A stretch of DNA of 64,000 nucleotides from Bordetella genomosp. 8 (GCF_002119685.1 NZ_CP021108.1:5146001-5210000); one strand, 5' to 3'; positions 42,527 to 52,480 are shown, numbered from the stretch's first letter. Translations and numbers: made by a program. Notes: generated by a model not told the origin, from the letters alone.

Positions 42527-44287
42527 CTAAGGCTTGCCCACCGGCGTACTGCCGTTGTCCTTGGTGCCGCGCAGGAAATCGAAATCGCAACCCTGGTCGG
42601 CCTGCGTAACCGACGTCAGGAACAGCTTGCGATAGCCACGGTCGTCGCCTTCGCGCGGCGGCCGTGGCTGCCATTGCGCCTTGCGGCGCGACAGTTCGGC
42701 ATCGTCCACCAGCAGCGTGAGCTCGCGCTGGCTGACGCTGAGGCGGATGCGGTCGCCGGTGCGCACCAGCGCCAGCGGCCCGCCTATGGCCGATTCCGGC
42801 GTGACGTGCAGCACGATGGAGCCCGACGCGGTTCCGCTCATGCGGCCATCCGAGATGCGCACCATGTCCTTCACGCCGGCGCGCGCCAGTTTGCGCGGGA
42901 TCGGCATGTAGCCGGCTTCCGGCATGCCGGGCGCGCCCACCGGTCCGATGTGCTTCAACACCATGATGTCGTCGGCCTGGATGTCCAGCGCGTCGTCATC
43001 GACCCGCGTGGCCAGGTCTTCCAGGTCCTCGAAGACCACGGCGCGGCCTTCGTGCTCCATCAGCGCCGCGGTGGCGGCCGATTGCTTGATGATGGCGCCG
43101 CCGGGCGCGAGGTTGCCGCGCAGCACCGCGATGCCGCCCTGGGCAAAAATGGGCTGGCCGAATGGCCGGATGACGTCCTGCGGAAACGGCGGCGGCGCAT
43201 CGTCCAGCTCCTGGCCCAGGGTACGGCCCGTCACCGTCAGCGCGTCCAGGTGCAGCAGGGGACGCAGTTCGCGCAGCAGCGTGCGCACCCCGCCGGCCTT
43301 GTGGAAGTCCTCCATATAGTTCTGGCCCGACGGCTTGAGGTCGACCAGCACCGGCGTTTCCTTGCCGATGCGATCGAAGGCTTCCATGTCCAGCCGTATG
43401 CCCAGGCGGCCGGCGACAGCGGTCAGGTGCACGATGCCATTGGTGGATCCGCCGATGGCCAGCAGCACGCGCAAGGCGTTCTCGAAGGACTTGGCGGTCA
43501 GGATGCGGTCGGGCGTCAGTTGCCGGCCGATCAGCGCCACGGCTTCGGCGCCGGTGCGCTCGGCGACGCGGATGCGGTCGGCGGTGACGGCGGGCGGCGA
43601 CGCGCTGCCGGGCACCGCGATGCCCAGGGCTTCGGCGATGCAGGCCATGGTGCTGGCCGTGCCCATCACCGAACAGGTGCCCACGCTTGCCACCAGTTGG
43701 TTGTTGACGTCGGCGATCTCGGCATCGTCGATTTCTTCCGCCCGGTACTTGCCCCAGAAGCGGCGGCAATCGGTGCAGGCGCCCACGCGTTCGCCGCGAT
43801 GCGAGCCGGTCAGCATCGACCCGGTGACCAGCTGGATGGCGGGCACCTCGCCGCTGGCGGCGGCCATCAGCTGCGCGGGCACGGTCTTGTCGCAGCCGCC
43901 GATCAGCACCACGGCATCCATGGGCTGGGCGCGGATCATTTCTTCCGTGTCCATCGACATCAGGTTGCGCAGGAACATGCTGGTCGGCGACGCGAAGCTT
44001 TCGTGCACCGAGATGGTGGGAAACTCCACCGGCAGGCCGCCGGCCAGCATGACGCCGCGCTTCACGGCTTCGACCAGCTGCGGCATGTTGCCGTGGCAGG
44101 GATTGAAGCCGCTGCCGGTATTGGCGATGCCGACGATGGGCCGCGACAGCGCGTCATCCGTCAGGCCCGCGCCCTTGATGAAGGCCTTGCGCAGGAACAG
44201 GGAAAACCCGGCATCGCCGTAGCTGGTCAGGCCCTTGCGCATACCGCTGGCGGGCGCATCGGATGGGGAAGAAGACTTCGATGACAT
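42527..44287 (-). CDS. IlvD/Edd-family dehydratase, probably sugar-acid type
   Basis: Iron-sulfur dehydratase of 586 residues. Cluster cysteines are in FNPCHGNM (C64), IGGCDKTVPA (C132) and VGTCSVMGTA (C205), counted from the chosen start; GGCDKT also supplies the Mg-binding Lys. Later motifs include GGSTNGIVHL and SDGRMSGTASG. The wording and the three-Cys pattern with [2Fe-2S] potential fit aldonic-acid dehydratases as well as dihydroxy-acid dehydratase. The start at 44287 is chosen because GAAGG lies 6 bases before it; an ATG two codons earlier is too close. It follows a Bug receptor gene on the same strand, suggesting uptake and dehydration of a sugar acid. Confidence 0.92.
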   Translation of the reverse strand: MSSKSSSPSDAPASGMRKGLTSYGDAGFSLFLRKAFIKGAGLTDDALSRPIVGIANTGSGFNPCHGNMPQLVEAVKRGVMLAGGLPVEFPTISVHESFASPTSMFLRNLMSMDTEEMIRAQPMDAVVLIGGCDKTVPAQLMAAASGEVPAIQLVTGSMLTGSHRGERVGACTDCRRFWGKYRAEEIDDAEIADVNNQLVASVGTCSVMGTASTMACIAEALGIAVPGSASPPAVTADRIRVAERTGAEAVALIGRQLTPDRILTAKSFENALRVLLAIGGSTNGIVHLTAVAGRLGIRLDMEAFDRIGKETPVLVDLKPSGQNYMEDFHKAGGVRTLLRELRPLLHLDALTVTGRTLGQELDDAPPPFPQDVIRPFGQPIFAQGGIAVLRGNLAPGGAIIKQSAATAALMEHEGRAVVFEDLEDLATRVDDDALDIQADDIMVLKHIGPVGAPGMPEAGYMPIPRKLARAGVKDMVRISDGRMSGTASGSIVLHVTPESAIGGPLALVRTGDRIRLSVSQRELTLLVDDAELSRRKAQWQPRPPREGDDRGYRKLFLTSVTQADQGCDFDFLRGTKDNGSTPVGKP

Positions 44288-44311
44288 GTACATCCTTCGC
44301 GTGTTGAAACG

Positions 44312-45319
44312 TCAATCCACCGTGATCCTGGCGTCCTGGATCACCTGCGCCCACTGGTCCACTTCCGCCTGCAGGCGCTTGCGCGCGTCGTCGGCGGATG
44401 CCGGCGCGACTGCGTAGGCGCCCTGCTGCAGCAGCTTTTCCTTGGTGTCGGGCATGACCAGTATGTTGGCCAGCGCGGCATTCAAGCGGTCGACGACGGG
44501 CTTGGGCGTCCTGGCGGGCACCAGCACGCCGAACATCGACGCGACATTGAAATTCGGCAGGCCTTCCTCGGCCGCCGTCGGCGTATCCGGCAGCATGGAA
44601 ATGCGTTCCGGCATCGTAACCGCAAGCGCGCGCAGCTGGCCGCTCTTGATGAACGGCAGGGAAGCCGGCACCGTCTCGACCATGGTCAGCACCTGGCCGC
44701 CGACCAGGTCCGTCATGGCGGGACCGCTCCCGCGATACGGCACGTGCAACATGTCGACGCCGGTCTGCCGCTTGAAGAGTTCGGCCGCCATGCGCTGCGG
44801 CGCGCCCGCGCCGGAAGATGCATAGGTCAGCTTGCCAGGATTGGCCTTGGCGTAGGCGATAAGCTCCTTCAGGTTGTGGATCGGCAGCTTGGGGTTCACG
44901 ACGAACACCAGCGGCACGGCGGCGATGGTGGCGACCGGCGTCAGGTCGCGCATCAGGTCGTAGGAGATGGTTTTCTTCTCCAGGGTCGCCATGATGGAAT
45001 GCGAGGTGATGGCGCCCATCAGCAGCGTGTAGCCGTCGGGCTCGGCCCGTGCCACCGCATCGGCGCCCAGGTTGCCGCCGGCGCCGCCACGGTTTTCCAC
45101 CACGACCTGCTGCTTCAGCTCTTCGCCCAGCTTCATCGCAATCACGCGGCCGACCACATCGGTGGCGCCCCCCGGCGGGTAGGGGATGATCAGTTTCAAG
45201 GGACGGTCGGGATAGGCCGCCCGCGCGGCCGGCGCCAGGGCCGCGGCCCCGATGGCGAGGCCCAGCGTACAGAAGACGGCGAGCAGGCGCCTGCGCGGCG
45301 CGTGATTGCGGTGGGGCAT
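44312..45319 (-). CDS. Bug/TctC-family periplasmic solute receptor
   Basis: Receptor of 335 residues with a basic N-terminus, hydrophobic signal core and cleavage near PAARA (about residue 34). AYPDRPLKLIIPYPPGG, VVENRGGAGGNLG, YASSGAGAPQRMAAE and HVPYRGSGPAMTD are family hallmarks. It is the first gene of a two-gene unit with the dehydratase (24 bases apart) and is divergent from an MFS transporter gene. Likely ligand is a sugar acid or other hydroxy acid. Confidence 0.95.
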   Translation of the reverse strand: MPHRNHAPRRRLLAVFCTLGLAIGAAALAPAARAAYPDRPLKLIIPYPPGGATDVVGRVIAMKLGEELKQQVVVENRGGAGGNLGADAVARAEPDGYTLLMGAITSHSIMATLEKKTISYDLMRDLTPVATIAAVPLVFVVNPKLPIHNLKELIAYAKANPGKLTYASSGAGAPQRMAAELFKRQTGVDMLHVPYRGSGPAMTDLVGGQVLTMVETVPASLPFIKSGQLRALAVTMPERISMLPDTPTAAEEGLPNFNVASMFGVLVPARTPKPVVDRLNAALANILVMPDTKEKLLQQGAYAVAPASADDARKRLQAEVDQWAQVIQDARITVD

Positions 45320-45547
45320 GGTTGTCTCCTATGGTTTTTCTGATGTGCCGAAGCGCGCCGGCGTCCGCGGCCATGCCGGCCGCGTATGCCGATTATTGGG
45401 GCGGGCGGCGCCGCATGGCGCAGCTTTTTTATGCTTCAAAGACAAATTTTGTTCAGGTCCGGGACGGCACGCGCGTCAACGATGACGCGGTACGATGTCG
45501 CGCGGCGTGCTCGGCCGCTACCCCACGCCCCGGACCTTCACGCCGCC

Positions 45548-46888
45548 ATGAAAGACACATCGCAGTCTTCGTCTCCGCAGGATCCCGACTCGACACCGGC
45601 GGCCGCGCCGCCCGGGGCAGACGCGGACCGCGATGGTGGTCATGGCGCTGGCATCATGCCCTTATGGGTCCTGGCGCTCAGCACCACGCTGGGCATGCAG
45701 ACCGTGGCTTCCTTCCTGGACATGAGCCTGCCCGTGGTCGCGCCGCTGCTGACGGCCGGCGCGGGCCTGTCGCCGGAGCGCGTGGGCAACCTGTCTTCCC
45801 TGAACTCGCTGGGCACCGTCCTGTTCCTGCTGTTCGGCACGCCGCTGCTGGCTCGCCTCGGGCCGGTCCGGATGCTGCAGGCCGGCGCCCTGCTGGCGGT
45901 ATTCGGCCTGGCCCTGGCGGCCACGGGCTATTGGCCGCTGCTGATCGTGGGCGCCATCCTGATGGGGATCGGCTACGGCCCCTCGCCGCCGGCGGGCAGC
46001 CGCATCCTGGCGGCGACCGCGCCGCCCCGGCATCGCACGCTGATTTTCTCTATCAAACAGGCAGGCGCGCCGGCGGGCGCCGCGTGCGCCGGCCTGATCC
46101 TGGCCCCCGCGGCAGCGGCCTGGGGCTGGGGAGGCGCCATGCTGGTTTCGATTGCCGTGGGCATTGCGGCGGCCTGCGTGATCGCGCCAGCCCGAGCCGC
46201 GCTGGATAGCGAGCGCGACCCGGACCGATCCATCCACCTGAAGGCGCTCATCCATCCGCGTGCCTTCGTCACGCCCTATCGGGTGCTGCGCGCCGCCCCT
46301 TCCCTGTTCGCGGTGTCGGCGCTGGCGTTTTCCTTCGCCGTGGTGCAGGGTTCGCTGTTCTCGTTCTCGGTCACCTACCTGGTCACCGCGCGCGGCATGC
46401 CGCTGGCCACGGCCGGCATCGCCTACGCCTGCATGCAGTTCGCCGGGGTGTTCGCCCGCATTTTCCTGGGCTGGCTGGCCGACCGCACGGGCCGACCGGC
46501 GTACAACCTGACGATCCAGGCCTTCATCGCGGCGGCGCTGGTGGCCGCGTACGCACTGCTCCCCGCGTCGCCATCGCTGTGGCTAGCCGGGCTGGTCGCT
46601 GGCGCGGCGGGCTTCTTCGCCGCCAGCTGGAACGGCATTTACCTGGCGGAAATCGCGCGCCTGTCCCCGCAGGACAAGATCGTCGAGGCAACGTCCGCGT
46701 CGGTCCTGGTTTCCTTCCTGGGCTACTTTGCAGGCCCATCGGTGTTTTCGCTGCTCGTCACGCTGACGGGCAGCTACGAGACACCCTTCTTCGTCGTGGC
46801 GGCCCAGCTCGCACTGATGGCCGCCGTCCAACTCGCGGTGCTGCGCCGGCGCGACCGCGCCGGCGCAGCCCGCCGTCAGAACCTATAG
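45548..46888 (+). CDS. Major facilitator superfamily transporter
   Basis: Inner-membrane transporter of 446 residues. After a hydrophilic Pro/Ala/Asp-rich N-terminus of about 35 residues, roughly twelve hydrophobic segments follow, with the loop 2-3 motif LARLGPVRM and a second-half motif WLADRTGRPAY. The wording suits metabolite:proton symporters of the NarK/OxlT-like type. It is divergent from the Bug-dehydratase unit and probably moves a related organic acid. Its 3' end overlaps the end of the convergent autotransporter gene by 13 bases. The ATG at 45548 is preferred because upstream in-frame starts encode non-conserved sequence. Confidence 0.9.
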   Translation: MKDTSQSSSPQDPDSTPAAAPPGADADRDGGHGAGIMPLWVLALSTTLGMQTVASFLDMSLPVVAPLLTAGAGLSPERVGNLSSLNSLGTVLFLLFGTPLLARLGPVRMLQAGALLAVFGLALAATGYWPLLIVGAILMGIGYGPSPPAGSRILAATAPPRHRTLIFSIKQAGAPAGAACAGLILAPAAAAWGWGGAMLVSIAVGIAAACVIAPARAALDSERDPDRSIHLKALIHPRAFVTPYRVLRAAPSLFAVSALAFSFAVVQGSLFSFSVTYLVTARGMPLATAGIAYACMQFAGVFARIFLGWLADRTGRPAYNLTIQAFIAAALVAAYALLPASPSLWLAGLVAGAAGFFAASWNGIYLAEIARLSPQDKIVEATSASVLVSFLGYFAGPSVFSLLVTLTGSYETPFFVVAAQLALMAAVQLAVLRRRDRAGAARRQNL

Positions 46889-49800
46889 CGGACGTCCAGC
46901 GTGCCGCTGTTCTGGCGATTGCCGTCGCCGAACTGGCCGCCGTACGTCAGGCCGACGGTGGTGCGGCGGGTGACCGCCATATCCACGCCCAGCGTCACGA
47001 CCGCGGCGTCGCGGGCGATCGGCGAGCCGACCACGCTGAAGGACTGGCTGCCGTCGAAGGCCATGGTGGTCTTCGGATCCAGATCGCCATACGAATGGCG
47101 CCAGCCCACGGACCCATGCAGGCGGCCCTGCGCATTGTTGCTTTCGAAAGCGTATTGCGCGCGCAGGCCCAGGGTGGTGCTGCCCACCTGGTCATGGCTG
47201 CTCTTGCCCATCAGCGCGGCATCGCCGCCCGATTCGCCGAAGCCACGCGTACGCTGGTCGCTGTAATCAGCGCCCACGAAGGGCTCCAGCGTGACGCGGG
47301 TATTCAAGGGCATCGCATAGCCCAGTTCCGTGAAGAACTGCGTCGTGCTGGCGCTGTAGGAAGCCGTCAGGTCCTGGCCGACACCGGCCGCGTTCACGCT
47401 GCGCTCGGTATCGATATCGTGCCAGGTGTAGGCGGCGCCCACCGTCAGGTTGATCTTGGCGGAGCCGGCGTCGAAGGCCTTGCCGCCATAGATCACGCCG
47501 CTGTAGCTATCCACGTCCGCACGCGAAGACAGCCCCTTCAGGCTGCTGTGGCTGCCGGTGTAGCCCACCGCGCCACCCAGGCGCCAGCCGCCGCCCACGG
47601 CCTGGTCGCCGCCGACGAACACGCCGCCGTCGGATTGACGGACCTTGGCGCTATCGTCGCCGCCCGACAGGGTGCGCCAGTTGCCGAAGACCTGCGCCCA
47701 CACGGGCTGGGCATCCGACTGCGGCAGCGCCGAGGCATCGCCCCGGCCCAGCTGCGCGGTCGGCGGCCCGGCGCGCAGGCCGGCCGCCATGTTGGCGCGC
47801 AGGTGCGCCATGGGCAGGCTGACGACGTTGCTGGTCACCCCGTTCAGCGTGTTGGCCACGCTGGCATGGGCTTCGCCGCTCAGGCTCTCGAACACGCCGG
47901 CGGGCGCGCCGTTCGGCAGGTTCAGCACACGCGAATACAGGGCGCTGTTGGTCGGCAGCGATTGCAGCGCATTGGCTACCGAACGCTGGTTGGGCGTGTT
48001 TGCCAAATCGGCGAACTGGATCGGGCGGGTCGGTGTACCACCGCCGTTGTTGCCCGAGCCGGTATCCGGGTTGCCCGGTGAGACCGGCGTGCCGGGGTCC
48101 ACCGGCGTGCCCGGATCCACCGGGGTGCTGGGGTTGCCGTTGCCCGAGCCCGGATCGACCGGCACTTCCTTCAGGTTGACCACCAGGTCGACCTTGTTGG
48201 CACCGTAGGTCAGCGCCGGCGCCAGGAAGGCGTAGTTGCTGTTGACCGCGCTGAACGAGCCGGTGATGCCGCCCGAGGCTTCGACGATGTTGTAGGTGGT
48301 CGACGCGGCATACGTGCCGGCCGTGCCCACCTGCATGACCGAGCCACCCAGTTGGGCGGCGCCGTTGACCACGACCTTGCTATGGGTGCCATCCGGCGCT
48401 GCCGTGATGCGCAGCGTGGAGCCCGGCGTCATCAGCAGCATGCCGTTGACGGTCAGCGTGCCGGTCGGCGCAGTCGCGTTGCCTGGCGACAGCGTGGCGC
48501 CGCTGCCCACCTGCGTCAGGCCGAGTTCGCCGGTGCCCGACAGCGTGCCGCTGAATACGCCGATCCGTGCGCCGGTGAGCTTGCCGTTGACTTCCATCCC
48601 GCCCCCGCCGACCAGCACGGCGCCCGTGTAGGCGCTGCTGTCGGCGGTCAGCGTCAGTTTGCCCGGACCGCCCTGCACGAAGTTGCCGCCGCCGCTGATC
48701 GTGCCGTTATAGACGACGTCGTCGGATCGATTGAATCCCGCCGAGGCATTGGGGCCGAGGATAAGGTCGCCCGGCAGGTTGCCGGTGGTGCCGCCGTTGC
48801 CGAAGACCAGCGCGGCATCACTGCCGACGATCGTAAGGCCCGTATAGGTATTGTTGCCTTCCAGGGTCACCTGGCCCGAGCCGCTTACCGTCAGGCCGCC
48901 GTTACCGTCGATGTTGCCCTTGAAGCTGGCCTTGTCCAGCTGGCCCACCACTTCGATGTTCGCGTCCGCGCCGGACAAGTGCACCGCGCGCTGCGAGTCG
49001 AAGGTGGTGCCGCTGATCTGCAGCGTGCCGCCCTTGAAAGTCAGGGCGCCGGCGCTGTCGCCCAGCGCGGCATCGGAAGTCACCGCCAGCTTGCCGCCGG
49101 TCAGGGTCCAGGGCGTGAGGGCGGTGGTGGTGCCGGTCAGGGTGGCCGTCGACGTGCCGGTTTTCTCGAAGCTGGCGAAACCGCGGTACTGGGCAGTCGA
49201 GCCGACGTCGGACACGTCGAAGCTCTGATTGGTCGTGCCGCCCAGCGCCAGCGTACCGCCGCCGTTCGACACGACATTGCCCAGGATGGTACTGCCGCTG
49301 CGCAGTTCGACGCGGCTGTCCGAGCCATAGAGGGTGATCGCGTTCGCCCGCGTCACGCCGTCGCCCGCCAGGCCGCCCACGATGGTGCCGGAGTTGATGA
49401 TGCTGACGCTGGAGCCAAAAACGGCCTCCGCGCCATCGCCGCGGAAGTAATTGGTATTCGTCGCGCCGTTACCGCCGGCACCGCCATTGCCGCCGGTAAT
49501 GGTGCCGCTATTCACCAGGGTGTTGCCTGAGCCGTTGAAATTGATACCCACGGCGCCCCGTCCGCCGCTGGATTCCGCTGCGTTCGAGGCATTCCGTGCG
49601 CCGTCGCCGCCATTGCCGCCCTGGACTACACCGGTCGCGTTGACGGTCACATTGGCATTGCCGTTGGAGAAGGACACGCCATAACCGCCCTCGCCGCCCA
49701 ACGCGCCGTAGTACACCCCGGTGCCGTCATTGAGCATGCCCGCGCCGGCCGCGCCGCCGTTACCACCCTTGACGGTACCGCCCACTGTCAACGTGGTGCC

Positions 49801-50358
49801 CGATGCACCTGTAAAGACGGCGGCGTTGCCACCGGCGCCACCACCGCCGCCCGTGCTATAGGCAACTCCGTTATCGATGGCGCCGTCGCCGCCCTTTCCG
49901 CCGTTACCACCCGCAAGAGTAGCGCCATTGCTTATCGTCAGTGTTGAGGCGCCGCCCAAGTAGTTTGTCGATCCGCCGCCGCCGCCGCCGCCCGCGCCCC
50001 ACGTGCCGCCATGGCCGCCCGCACCGCCGCCACCGGAAGAACCGGAGGTACTGTAGCCGCCGCCGGGTGAAGTGGATCCGCTCGCGGGTCGACTTGCGGC
50101 ATGCCCATCTTCGCCGAACATGCCAGCGGCACCGCCATCGCCCCCGTCATATCCCGGTTCATCACCTGAGGGATCCCCGATACCGTGCAAACCGCCGGCG
50201 GTACTGCCGAAGGTTGCTTGCTGGCCGTCGATGCCGGCTGCCAAGACGGCGTGGGACGCCAGCGCCATCAGGGCGGCCGCGACAGCGGTCGCGAGGGTGT
50301 CGCGGGTGAATTTGGGGATGGGGGTCGCGCTAGTGGAAACTTGCGGGGACTGAGGCAT
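46876..50358 (-). CDS. Glycine-rich autotransporter (AIDA/pertactin type, PATR repeats)
   Basis: Outer-membrane autotransporter of about 1,160 residues, unrelated in its passenger to the pair at 5-12 kb. A signal peptide (TLATAVAAALMALASHAVLA) ends near residue 40. A strongly Gly-rich region with GGNGG units (about 60-330) comes first, then beta-helix with passenger-associated repeats (LEGNNTYTGLTIV; LTLTADSSAYTGAVLV). A PVDPGTP linker (about 790-830) leads into a 270-residue barrel ending DVRYRF. The ATG at 50358 is chosen; an in-frame TTG at 50400 would add 14 residues ahead of the signal. Probable adhesin or biofilm protein; ligand unknown. Confidence 0.93.
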   Translation of the reverse strand: MPQSPQVSTSATPIPKFTRDTLATAVAAALMALASHAVLAAGIDGQQATFGSTAGGLHGIGDPSGDEPGYDGGDGGAAGMFGEDGHAASRPASGSTSPGGGYSTSGSSGGGGAGGHGGTWGAGGGGGGGSTNYLGGASTLTISNGATLAGGNGGKGGDGAIDNGVAYSTGGGGGAGGNAAVFTGASGTTLTVGGTVKGGNGGAAGAGMLNDGTGVYYGALGGEGGYGVSFSNGNANVTVNATGVVQGGNGGDGARNASNAAESSGGRGAVGINFNGSGNTLVNSGTITGGNGGAGGNGATNTNYFRGDGAEAVFGSSVSIINSGTIVGGLAGDGVTRANAITLYGSDSRVELRSGSTILGNVVSNGGGTLALGGTTNQSFDVSDVGSTAQYRGFASFEKTGTSTATLTGTTTALTPWTLTGGKLAVTSDAALGDSAGALTFKGGTLQISGTTFDSQRAVHLSGADANIEVVGQLDKASFKGNIDGNGGLTVSGSGQVTLEGNNTYTGLTIVGSDAALVFGNGGTTGNLPGDLILGPNASAGFNRSDDVVYNGTISGGGNFVQGGPGKLTLTADSSAYTGAVLVGGGGMEVNGKLTGARIGVFSGTLSGTGELGLTQVGSGATLSPGNATAPTGTLTVNGMLLMTPGSTLRITAAPDGTHSKVVVNGAAQLGGSVMQVGTAGTYAASTTYNIVEASGGITGSFSAVNSNYAFLAPALTYGANKVDLVVNLKEVPVDPGSGNGNPSTPVDPGTPVDPGTPVSPGNPDTGSGNNGGGTPTRPIQFADLANTPNQRSVANALQSLPTNSALYSRVLNLPNGAPAGVFESLSGEAHASVANTLNGVTSNVVSLPMAHLRANMAAGLRAGPPTAQLGRGDASALPQSDAQPVWAQVFGNWRTLSGGDDSAKVRQSDGGVFVGGDQAVGGGWRLGGAVGYTGSHSSLKGLSSRADVDSYSGVIYGGKAFDAGSAKINLTVGAAYTWHDIDTERSVNAAGVGQDLTASYSASTTQFFTELGYAMPLNTRVTLEPFVGADYSDQRTRGFGESGGDAALMGKSSHDQVGSTTLGLRAQYAFESNNAQGRLHGSVGWRHSYGDLDPKTTMAFDGSQSFSVVGSPIARDAAVVTLGVDMAVTRRTTVGLTYGGQFGDGNRQNSGTLDVRYRF
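48050..48165. repeat. PVDPGTP repeats in the third autotransporter
   Basis: Tandem units of GGTGCCCGGATCCACC-like sequence encode Pro-Val-Asp-Pro-Gly-Thr repeats between passenger and barrel. This low-complexity linker may vary in length. Confidence 0.6.
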
Positions 50359-50480
50359 CGTCACATCCAGGCTGATCCGCAGACTTCCGATCAGGGACAA
50401 ACCTATATGAGCGGCGTAACTGCGGAAGGTGTTGGGCCGCTAGAAGCGGTGTGCAACCGGATTGACGGACGTCCTAAACA

Positions 50481-50492
50481 TTTCTTAAGGAA
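50481..50492. promoter_or_regulatory. TTTCTTAAGGAA near-palindrome in autotransporter/exporter promoter region
   Basis: Near-perfect inverted repeat in the AT-rich divergent region, 123 bases upstream of the autotransporter start and about 160 upstream of the exporter. TTTCTTA matches the heptad reported for BvgA half-sites, but only one good half is present. Treat as a weak candidate. Confidence 0.25.
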
Positions 50493-50653
50493 CGCCACAG
50501 TTTGCGTAACAACTATATCGATTTATATGCAAATGAAGGGCAATATTCGGAAATATTTATCCACCGCACCCGACTGGCGTCGGCGATAATGTCGATCATG
50601 CGTCTCCCGCCCGCGCGGCGGCATCGGACGCCCGCCTCTTCCCTGCGCGCCTC

Positions 50654-52480
50654 ATGACCCGTACCCGCTTCGACCTTCGAGGAAGCGTCTTCAAGGACGC
50701 CCTCGGCTTTACCTTTCGCCATTGGCGCCGCCAGCCCCTGCACGTGGCGGCGGTTGCCGTGCTCATGCTGACGTCCGCGGTCGCCGACGTCGTCACGCCC
50801 ATGTATGCCGGCCGACTGATCGACGCCGTGACCGGCGGGACGGCCGCCGAGCCGGCGGTCTGGCACGGCGCGTTGACGGCCTTCGCCATCCTGATCGGGC
50901 TGGGCGTGTTCAGCCTGCTGCTGCGCCAGTGCGCCTTTGCGACGATCTCCGCCATGACGGTCGCCATGATGAGCCGCATCTGCGCCGACGCTTTCCAGCG
51001 CGTGCAGCGCCTTTCCAGCGACTGGCACGCCAACACCTTCGCCGGGTCCACGGTGCGCAAGATCACCCGCGGCATCTGGGCGCTGGACCTGCTGAACGAC
51101 ACGCTGCTGCTGGCGTTGCTGCCCACCGTGGTGATGCTGTCCGGCGCCGCCGTGCTGCTGGGCCTGCACTGGCCCGTCATGGGCCTGATCGTCGGCGCCA
51201 GCGCCCTGGTCTACCTGGTCGCGGTCGTCCTGCTGTCGCTGGGCTACGTGGCGCCGGCCGCGCGCCTGGGCAATGCCTGGGACACGCGGCTGGGCGGCGC
51301 GCTGGCCGACGCGATCACCTGCAACGCGGTGGTCAAGGCCTTCGGCGCCGAACGCCGCGAAGAGGCTCGCCTGCAACGCATCATCGGCAAATGGCGCTCG
51401 CGCACCTTGCGGGGCTGGCTGCGCGGCACGGTGAACGGCACGGCCCAGGGCGCCATGCTGGTGGTGATGCGCATCGCCATCGTCGGCACGGGCCTGCTGC
51501 TGTGGGCCGGCCAGCAGGCCAGCGCCGGCGACATCGCCTTCGTCCTGACGATGTTCTTCATCCTGCAAGGCTATATGCGCGAGTTGGGCAACAACGTGCG
51601 CAACCTGCAGCGGTCCGTCAACGATATGGAAGAACTGGTGGGACTGGAGCGCCAGCCGCTGGGCATCGCCGATCGCCCGGGCGCGGTGCCCATCGCCATT
51701 ACCGCCGGCGAAATCCGCTTCGACCATGTGACCTTCCAGTACGGCGGCCACACCACGCCGCTGTACCGGGATTTCTCCGTGCGCATCGCGCCCGGAGAGC
51801 GCGTGGGCCTGGTCGGCCATTCCGGGTCCGGCAAGACCACCTTCGTCAAGCTGATCCAGCGCATGCATGACGTCAACGCGGGCGCCATCCTGATCGATGG
51901 CCAGGATATCGCGACGGTGCAGCAGGCGACGCTGCGCGCGCAGATCGCAATCGTGCAGCAGGAGCCGATACTGTTCCACCGCAGCCTGGCGGAGAACATC
52001 GCCTATGCCCGGCCCGGCGCGTCGCGCGCGGAAATCGAGGCAGCCGCGCGGCTGGCCAATGCGCATGATTTCATCGTCACGCTGCCGCGCGGCTACGAGA
52101 CGCTGGTGGGCGAGCGCGGCATCAAGCTGTCCGGCGGCGAACGCCAGCGCGTGGCCATCGCCCGCGCCTTCCTGGCCGACGCGCCCATCCTGATCCTGGA
52201 CGAAGCGACCTCCAGCCTGGACAGCGAAAGCGAAATGCTGATCCAGCAGGCCATGGAACGTTTGATGGTCGGCCGCACGACCCTGGTCGTGGCGCACCGC
52301 CTGTCCACGGTGCGCGCGCTGGACCGGCTGATCGTCATGGAAAAGGGCCGGGTCATCGAGGAAGGCACGCACGACCAGCTGGTCGGCAAGCCCGACGGCG
52401 TCTACCGGCGCCTGTACGAGCGTCAGGCCTTGTCCCTGACCAGCCCGCTGGAGCACGCGGAGGACGCGGTCCAGGCTTGA
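50654..52480 (+). CDS. MsbA-like ABC exporter (fused membrane and ATPase domains)
   Basis: Half-transporter of 608 residues that works as a homodimer in the inner membrane and exports a lipid, peptide or drug. Six membrane segments occupy about residues 35-320. The ATPase domain has Walker A GHSGSGKTTF (about 388-397), signature KLSGGERQR (about 490), Walker B LILDEATSSLDS (about 513) and switch His in VAHRLSTV. It is divergent from the autotransporter gene. Substrate unknown; a role in envelope biogenesis is possible but not shown. A 7-bp hairpin (CGCCAAG/CTTGGCG) follows about 3 bases after the stop. Confidence 0.93.
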   Translation: MTRTRFDLRGSVFKDALGFTFRHWRRQPLHVAAVAVLMLTSAVADVVTPMYAGRLIDAVTGGTAAEPAVWHGALTAFAILIGLGVFSLLLRQCAFATISAMTVAMMSRICADAFQRVQRLSSDWHANTFAGSTVRKITRGIWALDLLNDTLLLALLPTVVMLSGAAVLLGLHWPVMGLIVGASALVYLVAVVLLSLGYVAPAARLGNAWDTRLGGALADAITCNAVVKAFGAERREEARLQRIIGKWRSRTLRGWLRGTVNGTAQGAMLVVMRIAIVGTGLLLWAGQQASAGDIAFVLTMFFILQGYMRELGNNVRNLQRSVNDMEELVGLERQPLGIADRPGAVPIAITAGEIRFDHVTFQYGGHTTPLYRDFSVRIAPGERVGLVGHSGSGKTTFVKLIQRMHDVNAGAILIDGQDIATVQQATLRAQIAIVQQEPILFHRSLAENIAYARPGASRAEIEAAARLANAHDFIVTLPRGYETLVGERGIKLSGGERQRVAIARAFLADAPILILDEATSSLDSESEMLIQQAMERLMVGRTTLVVAHRLSTVRALDRLIVMEKGRVIEEGTHDQLVGKPDGVYRRLYERQALSLTSPLEHAEDAVQA

